Source of the DNA: an uncultured Candidatus Saccharibacteria bacterium
GTDB lineage: Bacteria; Patescibacteriota; Saccharimonadia; Saccharimonadales; Saccharimonadaceae
Assembly: GCA_938036785.1 (NCBI GenBank)
Contig: CALHWE010000012.1
Span: 62,001 to 126,000, forward strand
Length of the DNA: 64,000 nucleotides
Reading direction: 5' to 3'
The notes under the pieces are model-generated. The model ran no database searches. It was not told the DNA's origin and saw only the letters and a program-made list of their open reading frames with translations. A program made the position numbers and the translations under genes. Shown here piece after piece: positions 42,725-51,162 of this stretch; position 1 is the stretch's first letter; the number at the start of each line of letters is the position of its first letter.

Positions 42725-43114
42725 ATGATCGCAAACATCGACATTACCGGTATTGGCAAATACTCGCCAGACGAGCCAACCAAAAAATATATCCGCAAGA
42801 AGATCGGTGCGCTCGACCGCATGGTGTCGCGCCACGCTCGCAAGACTGTGAGCGCGATGGTGCGCATTGAGGAGATCAATGGCGAGCATGGCAATAAATA
42901 TGAGGTAGAGGTGGTCATTACCGTGCCAGACCAAACCATCAAGGCCAAAGACTCCACACTCAACGTCCTGGCTGCTACCGACATCGTTGAGCGCAAACTG
43001 GCTGGCCAGCTGCGCAAATACAAGCAGAACCAGCTGCCGCACCTTGGTCGCCGTGGCCTTCTCGCTCGCTTCAAGCGTAGCTTCGAGCGCGAGCAGGATC
43101 ATCCTGCGGAGTAG
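42725..43114 (+). CDS. hpf: Ribosome hibernation promoting factor (HPF/RaiA family)
   Basis: Binds the decoding site of idle 30S subunits. 129 residues with the beta-alpha-beta-beta-beta-alpha core: MIANIDITGIGKYSPDEPTKKYIRKKIGALDRM, then VSAMVRIEEINGEHGNKYEVEVVITVP, then a long helix with ERKLAGQLRKYKQNQ. It lacks the extra C-terminal dimerisation domain of long HPF and ends in a basic and then acidic tail. Not preceded by another gene in its transcript. Confidence 0.93.
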   Translation: MIANIDITGIGKYSPDEPTKKYIRKKIGALDRMVSRHARKTVSAMVRIEEINGEHGNKYEVEVVITVPDQTIKAKDSTLNVLAATDIVERKLAGQLRKYKQNQLPHLGRRGLLARFKRSFEREQDHPAE

Positions 43115-43164
43115 GCGAAGCCTTCGCCTACGAAAGACCAATGCTCCGGAGAGTGTTGGTCTTT
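43111..43164 (+). terminator. Tandem hairpins after hpf
   Basis: GTAGGCGAAG (43111-43120) and CTTCGCCTAC (43122-43131) form a near-loopless palindrome that includes the hpf stop. A second stem, AAAGACCAA (43133-43141) with TTGGTCTTT (43156-43164), ends in TTTT and is the terminator. Confidence 0.75.
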
Positions 43165-43236
43165 TGCTGTGCCTCAATTTTAGAACCTGCTATAAGAATG
43201 ACCTTCCACTGCAAATGTTCTGATTAAAGTTTATAG

Positions 43237-43242
43237 TATAAT
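43237..43242 (+). promoter_or_regulatory. -10 box of the 43250 gene, leaderless
   Basis: TATAAT ends seven bases before the ATG at 43250. Confidence 0.6.
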
Positions 43243-43249
43243 AGTAAAT

Positions 43250-43593
43250 ATGACAGATAAAGAAATGCCGCGTACAAAGCTAGACGAACTACAAGAAGAG
43301 CTGATTACCCTTATGAATGGGGGGGCGGTGCTGAGCCTAGCGCCGCACAACACGAGCATACCCTGCGAAGGAAAGCACAGAAAATGGGGCGTTTTGCTGT
43401 CCTATTGTGTGGCATATTCAGAGAAGCAGCACGCGAGGGATGTGCGGAGAATCCGAAGGTATTGAGCGCGTATTCGGTATTGGTCGATCCAATCGTACCA
43501 GCACCAGGAAATATCTATCCACCCAAGGACACTCCCATACCACAATCTCCCCATCACGACTCGCGGGACGATGCGATGGATCTCGAGCTCTAA
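43250..43593 (+). pseudogene. Small gene split by a frameshift at a G7 run
   Basis: The ATG at 43250 opens MTDKEMPRTKLDELQEELI and reaches a run of seven G at 43319-43325. Past it the first frame soon becomes unlike protein and stops at 43465. The -1 frame instead continues sensibly with GGAEPSAAQHEHTLRRKAQK, then MGRFAVLLCGIFREAAREG and a Pro/Asp-rich end at 43593. Eight G would give one protein of about 114 residues. The cause may be a sequencing error, a true mutation, or slippage used for phase variation. The family is unknown. It lies between hpf and secA and has its own leaderless promoter. Confidence 0.65.
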
Positions 43594-43662
43594 GATAACC
43601 GGTGTCGTTAGTAATATGAGTAACTCCAGCTCCGTGCCCTTCCCAAACGGCCGCAAACCCGG

Positions 43663-43668
43663 TATAAT
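43663..43668 (+). promoter_or_regulatory. -10 box of secA
   Basis: TATAAT at 43663-43668, giving a leader of about 55 bases that contains GAGAGGAAAG. Confidence 0.55.
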
Positions 43669-43728
43669 GAGGGGAGTTTTTTGAATTGAATGGCCGCTTA
43701 GAGAGGAAAGCGAGGGAAGTTTGACACC

Positions 43729-46359
43729 ATGGCAACAACACAGCAAAAAGCACTGACGAAGATTTTTGGCGATCCGCAGAAGCGGATCTTGAAGCGTCTG
43801 CAAAAGAAGGTAGACCAAATTAACAAGCTTGGGCCCAAATATAAGGCACTCTCGGATGAAGAGCTGGCCAAGCAAACAGAGGTCCTTAAGCAGCGCCTGC
43901 ACAAGAAGGGTACGACGCTCGACACCATCTTGCCAGATGCCTTTGCGGTGGTGCGCGAGATGGCCGACCGGGTGATTGGTGAGCGGCACTATGATGTGCA
44001 GCTGATTGGCTCGATGGTACTACACGAAGGCAACGTGGCCGAGCTCAAGACCGGTGAAGGTAAGACCCTGATGTCCACACTGGCGGCATATCTCAATGCG
44101 CTGGAGGGCAAGGGTGTGCACGTCGTGACCGTCAACGACTACTTGGCGCAGCGTGACGCTGGCTGGATGGGGCAGATCTACAGCGCTCTGGGCATTAGCA
44201 CTGGTGTGATTATCAACGAAGCATCCTTCCTCTACGATGGTGCGTATACCAACGAGAACCACACCGACCCACGTATGCAAAAGCTCCGCCCCTGTACACG
44301 GCGCGAGGCCTATGAGGCAGACATTACCTATGGGACAAACAACGAGTTTGGCTTCGACTACCTGCGCGATAATATGGTTAATGAGATTGGCCTGGTGCGT
44401 CAGCGCGAGCTCAACTTTGCCATTGTAGACGAGGTGGACTCCATCTTGATCGATGAAGCGCGCACCCCACTCATCATTAGTGCGCCTGCGGCTGAGAACC
44501 CTGATAGCTACTACCAATTTGCCAAGATTGCTGCCAAGCTTGTGCCGGAGGACTACCGTCTCGACGAAAAGCACACCAGTGTAGCGCTGACGGATAGCGG
44601 TATCGATAAGGTGCAGAAACTCCTTGGTATAAAAAATTTGTACACCCCCGAGTATGTCCGCAGTGTCTACCATATCAACCAAGCGCTGCGTGCCCAGACG
44701 CTCTTCCATCGTGACAAAAACTACGTGGTGACCAATGATGGCGAGGTGATCATTGTCGATGAGCACACTGGCCGCCTCAAGATCGGCAACCGCTACAACG
44801 AAGGCCTCCACCAGGCGATCGAAGCGAAAGAAGGCGTGCCCGTCCAGCAAGAGAGCATGACGCTGGCGACCATTTCCTTCCAGAATTTCTTCCGCCTATA
44901 TAAGAAGCTCAGTGGTATGACTGGTACGGCCTTTACTGAGGCAGAGGAGTTCCAGCAGATCTACAGCCTAGATGTGGTGGTGGTGCCGCCCAATAAGCCA
45001 ATTACCCGCAAAGACCACCAAGATCTCATTTACAAAACCGAAAAGGCTAAGCTTAAAGCCGTGGCAGCTGCCATCAAGAAGTACCATGAGCAAGGCCGGC
45101 CGGTGCTGGTGGGGTCGGGCTCGATTGCTAAAAATGAGCTGATCGCCCAGTGGCTAGACAAAGCGGGCATTGCATATGAGATCCTCAACGCTAAGAATAA
45201 TGAGCGTGAGGCCGAGATTGTGGCACACGCTGGTGAGAAGGGTGCCGTGACGCTAGCGACAAACATCGCGGGGCGTGGCACAGACATCAAGCTTGGGCCA
45301 GGCGTGAAGGAACTTGGCGGCTTGGTGGTGATCGGCAGCGAGCGGCATGAGTCGCGCCGGATCGACAACCAGCTGCGGGGCCGTGGTGGCCGTCAGGGCG
45401 ACCCGGGTGACACCCAATTCTACGTCTCGACCGAAGATGATCTGATGCGGATCTTCCAGGGTGAGCGCATTGCCGGCCTGATGGAGCGCCTTGGGGTAGA
45501 AGAAGACATGGCCATCCAAAACAAAGCGGTCAGTAAGACGCTTGAGGCGGCGCAAAAGCGGGTCGAAGGCTTTAACTTCGATGCGCGCAAAAATGTTGTT
45601 CAGTACGACAACGTCATCAACCGCCACCGCAAAGTGGTCTACACTGTGCGACGCAAGATCCTCGATGGCGACAACATCAAGCCAGAAATTCAGCGCCTGC
45701 TGCGCACTGCAGTAGAGAGCCTCACAGAGGTACCAGCCAAGCAAAACCCGAAGTTTGCTGAGGAGTTTGGCGCGATCTTCCCACTGGACAAAAACGAGAT
45801 TAAGAAAATCGGTGCCGAGAAGCGCGACCGTGTCCGGACCAAGATGGCACTCGATGCGGCGAAAAAATTGTATCAAGACAAAGAAGACGAACTGGGTAGC
45901 GAGCTACTGCGCGGTATTGAGCGTGAAGTGTATCTGCAGGTGCTCGACACGCTGTGGATGCAGCACCTAGAGAATATGCAGCACCTGCGCGAGGGAATTC
46001 ACTGGCGCAGCGTGGGCCAGCGCGACCCGCTCGTGGAGTATCGCGCCGAATCGCAAAAGCTGTTTGATAGCCTGCAGGCTAACCTCCGGGCTGAGGTCCT
46101 CCATGCAATCTACCAAGTGCGCAAGACCGACGCCATCACCCGCGAGGCAACCGACGACGAGCACGATACCGAGCTTACTCGCCTGGCTGAAACCTCGGTG
46201 GAGCGCGGTGTGAATGAGATCACGAGTGGGGAAGCGAATCGTGACCACGACTTTACCAAAACAAAAGTGGCACCAACCACTGCCGACGTTAACCGCAAAC
46301 GTAATGCCGCCCGCAAGAAAAAGAAAGCCCAGCGGCAGAATCGCAAAAAGAACCGCTAG
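43729..46359 (+). CDS. secA: Preprotein translocase ATPase SecA
   Basis: Drives secretion through SecYEG. 876 residues: GSMVLHEGNVAELKTGEGKTLMSTLAAYLNAL with Walker A, VTVNDYLAQRDAGWMG, DEVDSILIDEARTPLIIS (DEAD-like), the preprotein cross-linking domain, and then NIAGRGTDIKLGPGV and GRGGRQGDPGDTQFY of the second motor domain. The C-terminus is a Lys/Arg tail and lacks the Cys-rich zinc-binding SecB-binding motif. Its own secY is not next to rplO here. The M16 peptidase starts one base after its stop. Confidence 0.98.
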   Translation: MATTQQKALTKIFGDPQKRILKRLQKKVDQINKLGPKYKALSDEELAKQTEVLKQRLHKKGTTLDTILPDAFAVVREMADRVIGERHYDVQLIGSMVLHEGNVAELKTGEGKTLMSTLAAYLNALEGKGVHVVTVNDYLAQRDAGWMGQIYSALGISTGVIINEASFLYDGAYTNENHTDPRMQKLRPCTRREAYEADITYGTNNEFGFDYLRDNMVNEIGLVRQRELNFAIVDEVDSILIDEARTPLIISAPAAENPDSYYQFAKIAAKLVPEDYRLDEKHTSVALTDSGIDKVQKLLGIKNLYTPEYVRSVYHINQALRAQTLFHRDKNYVVTNDGEVIIVDEHTGRLKIGNRYNEGLHQAIEAKEGVPVQQESMTLATISFQNFFRLYKKLSGMTGTAFTEAEEFQQIYSLDVVVVPPNKPITRKDHQDLIYKTEKAKLKAVAAAIKKYHEQGRPVLVGSGSIAKNELIAQWLDKAGIAYEILNAKNNEREAEIVAHAGEKGAVTLATNIAGRGTDIKLGPGVKELGGLVVIGSERHESRRIDNQLRGRGGRQGDPGDTQFYVSTEDDLMRIFQGERIAGLMERLGVEEDMAIQNKAVSKTLEAAQKRVEGFNFDARKNVVQYDNVINRHRKVVYTVRRKILDGDNIKPEIQRLLRTAVESLTEVPAKQNPKFAEEFGAIFPLDKNEIKKIGAEKRDRVRTKMALDAAKKLYQDKEDELGSELLRGIEREVYLQVLDTLWMQHLENMQHLREGIHWRSVGQRDPLVEYRAESQKLFDSLQANLRAEVLHAIYQVRKTDAITREATDDEHDTELTRLAETSVERGVNEITSGEANRDHDFTKTKVAPTTADVNRKRNAARKKKKAQRQNRKKNR

Positions 46360-47646
46360 ATGCAGCACACAGTAACAGAGGTCAGGCTAAAGAATGGTGC
46401 CCGTGGCCTTCTCATCGACGTGCCTGGCGCAACCGTGATGAGCTTTCAGTTCCAATTCCGGGCTGGCAACCGCTATGTTGCAAGCAAGGACATCTACGAG
46501 ACGGCGCACATTATGGAACATATGGCCTTTGGTGCCAATGCTCAGTTTGCGAGTGAGCACGAGTACGAGGCGGAGTTTATCAAAAACGGTGCCTACCACA
46601 ATGCCTGGACGAGCGACCTGTCTATGGTGTATGTGGCGGACTGTGCAGACTTTGAGTGGGAGCGTATTTTGCAGTTGCAGCAGGTGGCTATCACTCAGCC
46701 AAAGTTCAACCAGATGGAGCTTGAAGCCGAGAAGGGCAATGTGCGCAGCGAGCTTGTTGGCTATCTCAACAATCATAACCGAGTGCTGTGGCCCAAGATT
46801 CAGCAGCTGCTGGGGAATGACATCTACACCTACCACCAGCGAGTACGTACCATTGCGCGGGTGCAGCTGAGCGATATTCAGGAGCACTACCGGCGTACCC
46901 ATACCAGCGACAACCTTCGCTTTGTCATCGCTGGCAAAATGGCGGGGCGCAAAGCGCAGATCAAGCGTATGCTCGAGAGCTGGCAGTTGCCGCGTGGTGA
47001 GCGCTTTGCGGTGCCGCACGACGAACTTCACAGTGGTAAGCCTACCCTCATCCGTCGCAAAGAGGCCAGCAACCTCACCTTTGGCTGGTCGATGGAGATC
47101 CCGCGCGAGCTCAGCGACAAAGAAGACGCCGCGCTAGATTGTCTCAACCACATCCTTACGGGCACCATGCACTCGCGTATCTTTGGTAAGGCGCGCAAGC
47201 AGGGCATGGCCTATGGGATGTTTAGTGATGGCTCGGTGGGCAAGTATGAGAGCAGCTGGGACTTTGGTGGCGAGGTAGAGTGCGATAAGGCAGAGCGGCT
47301 CTTTGCTTTGATTGTCAGTGAGCTCCAAGCGGTGCTGCGTGGTGAGATTACCGAGGCAGAGCTTGAGGCAGCCAAATCCTATGGCCTGGGGCGTTACCAA
47401 ATGGGGGCACAAACAGTAGCACAGATTAGTGGATTCTACACCAGCCGCTTCTTTTGGGATGGCTATGTGAAGGACTATGCCAAGGTGCCGCAAGAGATCA
47501 AAGGTACGACCCTCGAGCAGATGAACGCCGTAGCACGTGAATTCATTGCCGCCAACACCTGGGCACTCGCTGGTGTAAGTAGTGGTGAACGTAGCGATAT
47601 TGTGCGGCTGGGTGAGCAGCTGGAAGGGCTGTTTACACAGGGGTAG
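46360..47646 (+). CDS. M16 family zinc peptidase
   Basis: 428 residues, one LuxS/pitrilysin-like pair of domains. The inverted zinc motif HIMEHMAFG gives H50, E53 and H54, with the distal Glu in MELEAEKGNVRSEL (about 76 residues later in the family). The C-terminal half has the GKARKQGMAYGMFSDG block typical of M16. No signal peptide, so it is probably cytosolic and may degrade small peptides. Starting directly on the secA stop, it may degrade signal-peptide remnants or other peptides; that is inference from position only. Confidence 0.9.
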   Translation: MQHTVTEVRLKNGARGLLIDVPGATVMSFQFQFRAGNRYVASKDIYETAHIMEHMAFGANAQFASEHEYEAEFIKNGAYHNAWTSDLSMVYVADCADFEWERILQLQQVAITQPKFNQMELEAEKGNVRSELVGYLNNHNRVLWPKIQQLLGNDIYTYHQRVRTIARVQLSDIQEHYRRTHTSDNLRFVIAGKMAGRKAQIKRMLESWQLPRGERFAVPHDELHSGKPTLIRRKEASNLTFGWSMEIPRELSDKEDAALDCLNHILTGTMHSRIFGKARKQGMAYGMFSDGSVGKYESSWDFGGEVECDKAERLFALIVSELQAVLRGEITEAELEAAKSYGLGRYQMGAQTVAQISGFYTSRFFWDGYVKDYAKVPQEIKGTTLEQMNAVAREFIAANTWALAGVSSGERSDIVRLGEQLEGLFTQG

Positions 47647-47801
47647 CAGCACCTCTGCCTAGTATATTTGCTTGTTTTTACACCGTGATAGTCGAAGTTT
47701 TTGGCAGTGGCACTTTGTCTTTTGACAGATAAAAACTTGATCAAATTATTTTTGCTATTTTCTAGTGGAGGTATGGGACGCGAAGGTAGGCAGAGAAGTA
47801 C

Positions 47802-47829
47802 TTGCATTAATCAGACTGTGTTGTATTAT
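47802..47829 (+). promoter_or_regulatory. Promoter of the 47857 gene
   Basis: TTGCAT (47802-47807), 16 bases, TATTAT (47824-47829). TAGGAGAATAATGT precedes the ATG. Confidence 0.55.
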
Positions 47830-47856
47830 TGAAGTAATAGTATAGGAGAATAATGT

Positions 47857-48129
47857 ATGAGTAGCAACAATCCGACTAACAGCAAAAGTTATCGCCCTGG
47901 GGACGAAGAAAAAGGTTACAACGACCTTGTCACGATTGTCCTCACAAAACGGGAATGCTCAGACTTATTGACAGCCATGAATGAGCTCACCGCAGGCCCG
48001 TATGCACCTTCTAAGGAAGAGTGGCAATGGATGGAGAATGTCATGGGCATGCCTACACGCGAAAGTTTGATGGCACTATTCGATAAGGTTGATGATTTCC
48101 AAGAGGGTGACCTTAGGTCGTCCAAGTAG
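47857..48129 (+). CDS. Unrecognised 90-residue protein
   Basis: Good ribosome site and promoter. The sequence is YNDLVTIVLTKRECSDLLTAMNELTAGPYAPSKEEWQWMENVMG, with a strand-helix-loop-helix look and one Cys, and no membrane segment. Family unknown. It converges on the 48327 gene across a 12-bp hairpin. Confidence 0.6.
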   Translation: MSSNNPTNSKSYRPGDEEKGYNDLVTIVLTKRECSDLLTAMNELTAGPYAPSKEEWQWMENVMGMPTRESLMALFDKVDDFQEGDLRSSK

Positions 48130-48274
48130 CGACTTAGTGCACTTGATTCTTAATCCTGAGGACATGCCCGATTGCTTCCTCCCTGATAACTTTGACGAAG
48201 TTTTTCAGCGGATCGGAATTCATGGCACAAGACTACACCGTACCGGTTGTTTAGTCTATTTCCTTCTGCCTACT

Positions 48275-48303
48275 ATATAGCCGACCGCAAAGGTCGGCTA
48301 TAT
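48275..48303. terminator. Hairpin between converging genes
   Basis: ATATAGCCGACC / GGTCGGCTATAT, perfect 12-bp stem with a GCAAA loop. There is no T-run; it may stop transcription from both sides. Confidence 0.6.
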
Positions 48304-48326
48304 GTGTTGGTCTTGCACGTGTGCTC

Positions 48327-49277
48327 TTAGGCTGCGCGGTACACTGCCATCTTCGAGTTGAGTAGCTTGTTCATCTTGGTGAGGCTGCCATCCTTCTTGT
48401 GGAGAACGCCGTCGTCGATAACGTATGTCTCGGCTTTGCTATCTCTGTTGTCGGGCATCTTGGGCGCAGTGTTTTGCCCGCTGTACTTGCTGCGGCTCGT
48501 TAGGTCGCTGTGTGTGCGGTAGTATTGAGCTGCTTTGAGACGGTGGTCTTTGACCTTTTGGTAATACGTAACGTATTCGGCACCAAGCTTGCGTGCGTTG
48601 TCATTTTCGCTGATGTTTTGCACTTTTTTGGCTTGCTCGATGCACGAGCCATAGGTCTTGCTTGCTTCCTTTTCGATCTCGCTATCGGTCAGTGCAGGGG
48701 CGCTCGTAAGCGCTGCGCTACCACCCTTGCGGAAGTCAAAGTTTAGAATTTGGCGGTTGAGCGTGTTGGTATCAGCGCACTCTTTGATAAAGGTAGCGAC
48801 GGTGGAGTAGTAGCTGGGCAGCTTGCCCAGTGCAGTGACGGCTTCGTCCGTCTCGTGCTTGTACTGCTCGTACGCACGCTTGATGTCTTCGTCGTGCACA
48901 GCGCGTGAACTACCAAGCTTGCTTATGAGCTCTTTGCGGTTGTCTGCAAATGCCTTGGTGTCGATCGTCTCACCATGAGAAAGTGGCTGCAGCAGGCGAT
49001 CCTCGGTGTGGCTATGGGTGCGGATGAGCGCTTGGGCGTCTTGCAAGTCTTTGCGGCTTGGTGGCGCCGACTGCATGGCCACAACGATGATAATGATGAC
49101 TAGCACAATACCCACCGCGCCAGCAATCAGCCCATACAGCAGTTTCTTGTTTGCTAGCAATTGATTACCCGAGTGGGGTGGCGGTGTATTGCCAGGCTGC
49201 GATGCATTTATATTCATGGTGTTCGTTGGCGAGGTCATAGCTGGTTGGTTATGGCCAGGAGTGGGCTGAGTGTCCAT
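48327..49277 (-). CDS. Single-pass membrane protein, 316 residues
   Basis: A Pro/Asn/Thr-rich N-terminal 45 residues, probably cytosolic, precede one helix (LLYGLIAGAVGIVLVIIIIVVAMQ, residues ~46-69). The outer ~245 residues are largely helical and charged, with Cys in FIKECADTN and TYGSCIEQAKK that could pair. They end in YVIDDGVLHKKDGSLTKMNKLLNSK. No family recognised. AAAGGACACAAGCA precedes the ATG. Its promoter carries a tandem 12-mer just downstream of the -10. Confidence 0.7.
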   Translation of the reverse strand: MDTQPTPGHNQPAMTSPTNTMNINASQPGNTPPPHSGNQLLANKKLLYGLIAGAVGIVLVIIIIVVAMQSAPPSRKDLQDAQALIRTHSHTEDRLLQPLSHGETIDTKAFADNRKELISKLGSSRAVHDEDIKRAYEQYKHETDEAVTALGKLPSYYSTVATFIKECADTNTLNRQILNFDFRKGGSAALTSAPALTDSEIEKEASKTYGSCIEQAKKVQNISENDNARKLGAEYVTYYQKVKDHRLKAAQYYRTHSDLTSRSKYSGQNTAPKMPDNRDSKAETYVIDDGVLHKKDGSLTKMNKLLNSKMAVYRAA

Positions 49278-49316
49278 TGCTTGTGTCCTTTATCTTCGTT
49301 GTTGATACTCAAATTA

Positions 49317-49340
49317 ACTATAGACTATACTATAGACTAT
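49317..49340. repeat. Tandem 12-mer ACTATAGACTAT x2
   Basis: Two perfect head-to-tail copies, at 49317-49328 and 49329-49340. They lie where transcription of the 48327 gene should begin, so this is a candidate operator. Confidence 0.7.
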
Positions 49341-49342
49341 AT

Positions 49343-49370
49343 ATTATAGCAATAGTTGCAGTGAGCGCAA
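49343..49370 (-). promoter_or_regulatory. Promoter of the 48327-49277 gene
   Basis: On the minus strand, TTGCGC (49370-49365), 16 bases, TATAAT (49348-49343). Confidence 0.6.
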
Positions 49371-49579
49371 ATTGAGGAAGAGGGAGCTGTTGCGGCGCAT
49401 TGTGTTTGGTGGTATGCCAATGTGATCTCTATATAAGAAATACACAAAAAATCAACAAGACCGCTACAGAAGTGGAGTCACCGTCCATCGATGGGAATGA
49501 CGAGGGAGTACCAAGAACAAGGGCAGTATGATACACTCTCTGACCTCTGTATATTCTGTGTTTTGGGTGCTATGTATGC

Positions 49580-49585
49580 TATAAT
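49580..49585 (+). promoter_or_regulatory. -10 box of murD, leaderless
   Basis: TATAAT ends six bases before the murD ATG. Confidence 0.7.
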
Positions 49586-49591
49586 GGCGGT

Positions 49592-50938
49592 ATGAAAGTT
49601 GCAATTGCTGGGTACGACGTTGAGGGTCGTGCGACGTATGATTATGCGCGGCAGGTGTGGCCTGCGGCGGAGATTGTGATAGCCGATGAGCGGCGCATTG
49701 CTGATGTGCCGCCTGGGGTGGTAGATGTATTGACGGGCCCAGATGCCTTTGCTCAGCTGGGCGATGCCGATATCGTCATGCGTACCCCTGGGCTGGCGCC
49801 GTGGCGGATCGAGACAGACGGCACAGTGTGGTCGGCTACGAATGAGTTCTTCGCACGCTGCCCCGCGCCGATCATTGGCGTGACAGGTACAAAGGGCAAG
49901 GGCACAACGGTGAGCCTCATCGCTGCTATGCTGCAAGCCCTTGGGCGCACCGTCCATGTAGTGGGCAATATTGGCCGGCCAGCTCTGGCGCAGCTGGGGC
50001 AGATTGGCCCGGATGATGTGGTGGTGTATGAGCTGAGTAGCTTCCAGCTATGGGATGCTGAGCGTTCACCGCAGATCGCAGTAGTGCTGATGATTGAGCC
50101 CGACCATCTCGACAAACACGTTAATTTTGCCGAATACGTCGATGCCAAGGCGAACATTCGGCGACACCAGCGGCCAGGCGATGTGTGTATTTATCATCCG
50201 AGCAATCCATATGCCGCGCAGATTGCTGAGTCGCTTGACACGGACGTTGCGCGTGGCAGCCTGGGTACGCCACCACCGGCGTATCGCTATGGCACGCCAG
50301 ATGATGGCATGGTGTATGTGAAAGATGGTGCCTTTTGGCAGGGTGAGCGGCGGCTTTGCGCAACGGATCGCCTGCAACTGCCCGGTGCTCACAATATTGA
50401 GAATGCCTGTGCTGCGCTGAGCGCAGTGCTCGCCTTCGATCCACAGGCTGTGCCGCAGCGCCTGGCGGAGGGGCTGGCGAGCTTTGCTGGTTTGCCACAT
50501 CGCTTGGCCTTCGTAGCAGAGCAGGATGAGGTACGGTATTATGACGACAGTATTGCTACCACACCGGGCAGTGCTATTGCAGCGCTGCGTGCCTTTGCAG
50601 AGCCTAAAGTGCTTATCGTTGGTGGGGCAGACAAAGGTGGTGATTACGAGCCACTGGCACAAGAGGTGTATGCTCAGGGCGAGGCCGTGCGTGCTGTCAT
50701 TACGATGGGGGCGAATGCTTCGGCGATTGCAGCGGTATTACAAAACTATGATGTTGCTGCACCTATTATCACGCTTGGTAGTGTGCCTATGACAGAGGTC
50801 GTGGCTGCCGCTCGGCAGCAAGCCGAGCCTGGTGATGTCGTCATCTTAAGCCCCGCTGCCGCGAGCTTCGACCAATACCGTAGCTATGCCGACCGTGGTG
50901 AGCAATTTATTGCAGCGGTGCAGGGTGGCGGAGTGTAA
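49592..50938 (+). CDS. murD: UDP-N-acetylmuramoylalanine-D-glutamate ligase
   Basis: Adds D-Glu to UDP-MurNAc-L-Ala. 448 residues with three Mur ligase domains. The ATP loop GVTGTKGKGTTV (residues 96-107) has KGKGT where most MurD have NGKST. ELSSFQLWDAE, MIEPDHLDKHVNFAEYVDAK, GAHNIENACAALS, YYDDSIATTPGSAIAAL and LSPAAASFDQYRSYADRG are typical of MurD. It is alone in its transcript, apart from a division and cell wall (dcw) cluster. Confidence 0.93.
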   Translation: MKVAIAGYDVEGRATYDYARQVWPAAEIVIADERRIADVPPGVVDVLTGPDAFAQLGDADIVMRTPGLAPWRIETDGTVWSATNEFFARCPAPIIGVTGTKGKGTTVSLIAAMLQALGRTVHVVGNIGRPALAQLGQIGPDDVVVYELSSFQLWDAERSPQIAVVLMIEPDHLDKHVNFAEYVDAKANIRRHQRPGDVCIYHPSNPYAAQIAESLDTDVARGSLGTPPPAYRYGTPDDGMVYVKDGAFWQGERRLCATDRLQLPGAHNIENACAALSAVLAFDPQAVPQRLAEGLASFAGLPHRLAFVAEQDEVRYYDDSIATTPGSAIAALRAFAEPKVLIVGGADKGGDYEPLAQEVYAQGEAVRAVITMGANASAIAAVLQNYDVAAPIITLGSVPMTEVVAAARQQAEPGDVVILSPAAASFDQYRSYADRGEQFIAAVQGGGV

Positions 50939-51162
50939 GCTATTCTTTGCATCCGTATGGCTTAGACCTTTGTAAGAATGAATACATCTCCAGAATATTC
51001 ATTGATTGGCTAAGAATTGCTCGCAGCTATGATGTGCAATGTGTACTCCGAATGAAGTAATGACCTTGGCGGGGAAAAGGGCTATTTTGCAATCGAGCGG
51101 GATATACTATAATAAAAAATAAGCAAAGTGTAAGTAATACAAGATAAGGAACGAATAGTCTC

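Larger units (their letters stand above)
49278..49591. other. Divergent intergenic region
   Basis: Holds the promoter and tandem 12-mer of the 48327 gene and the -10 box of murD. Nothing else recognised. Confidence 0.5.

Noticed and set aside
48164..48280. 38-codon frame after the 47857 gene
   Set aside because: Protein-like in places but no ribosome site or promoter; could be a gene remnant, not supportable.
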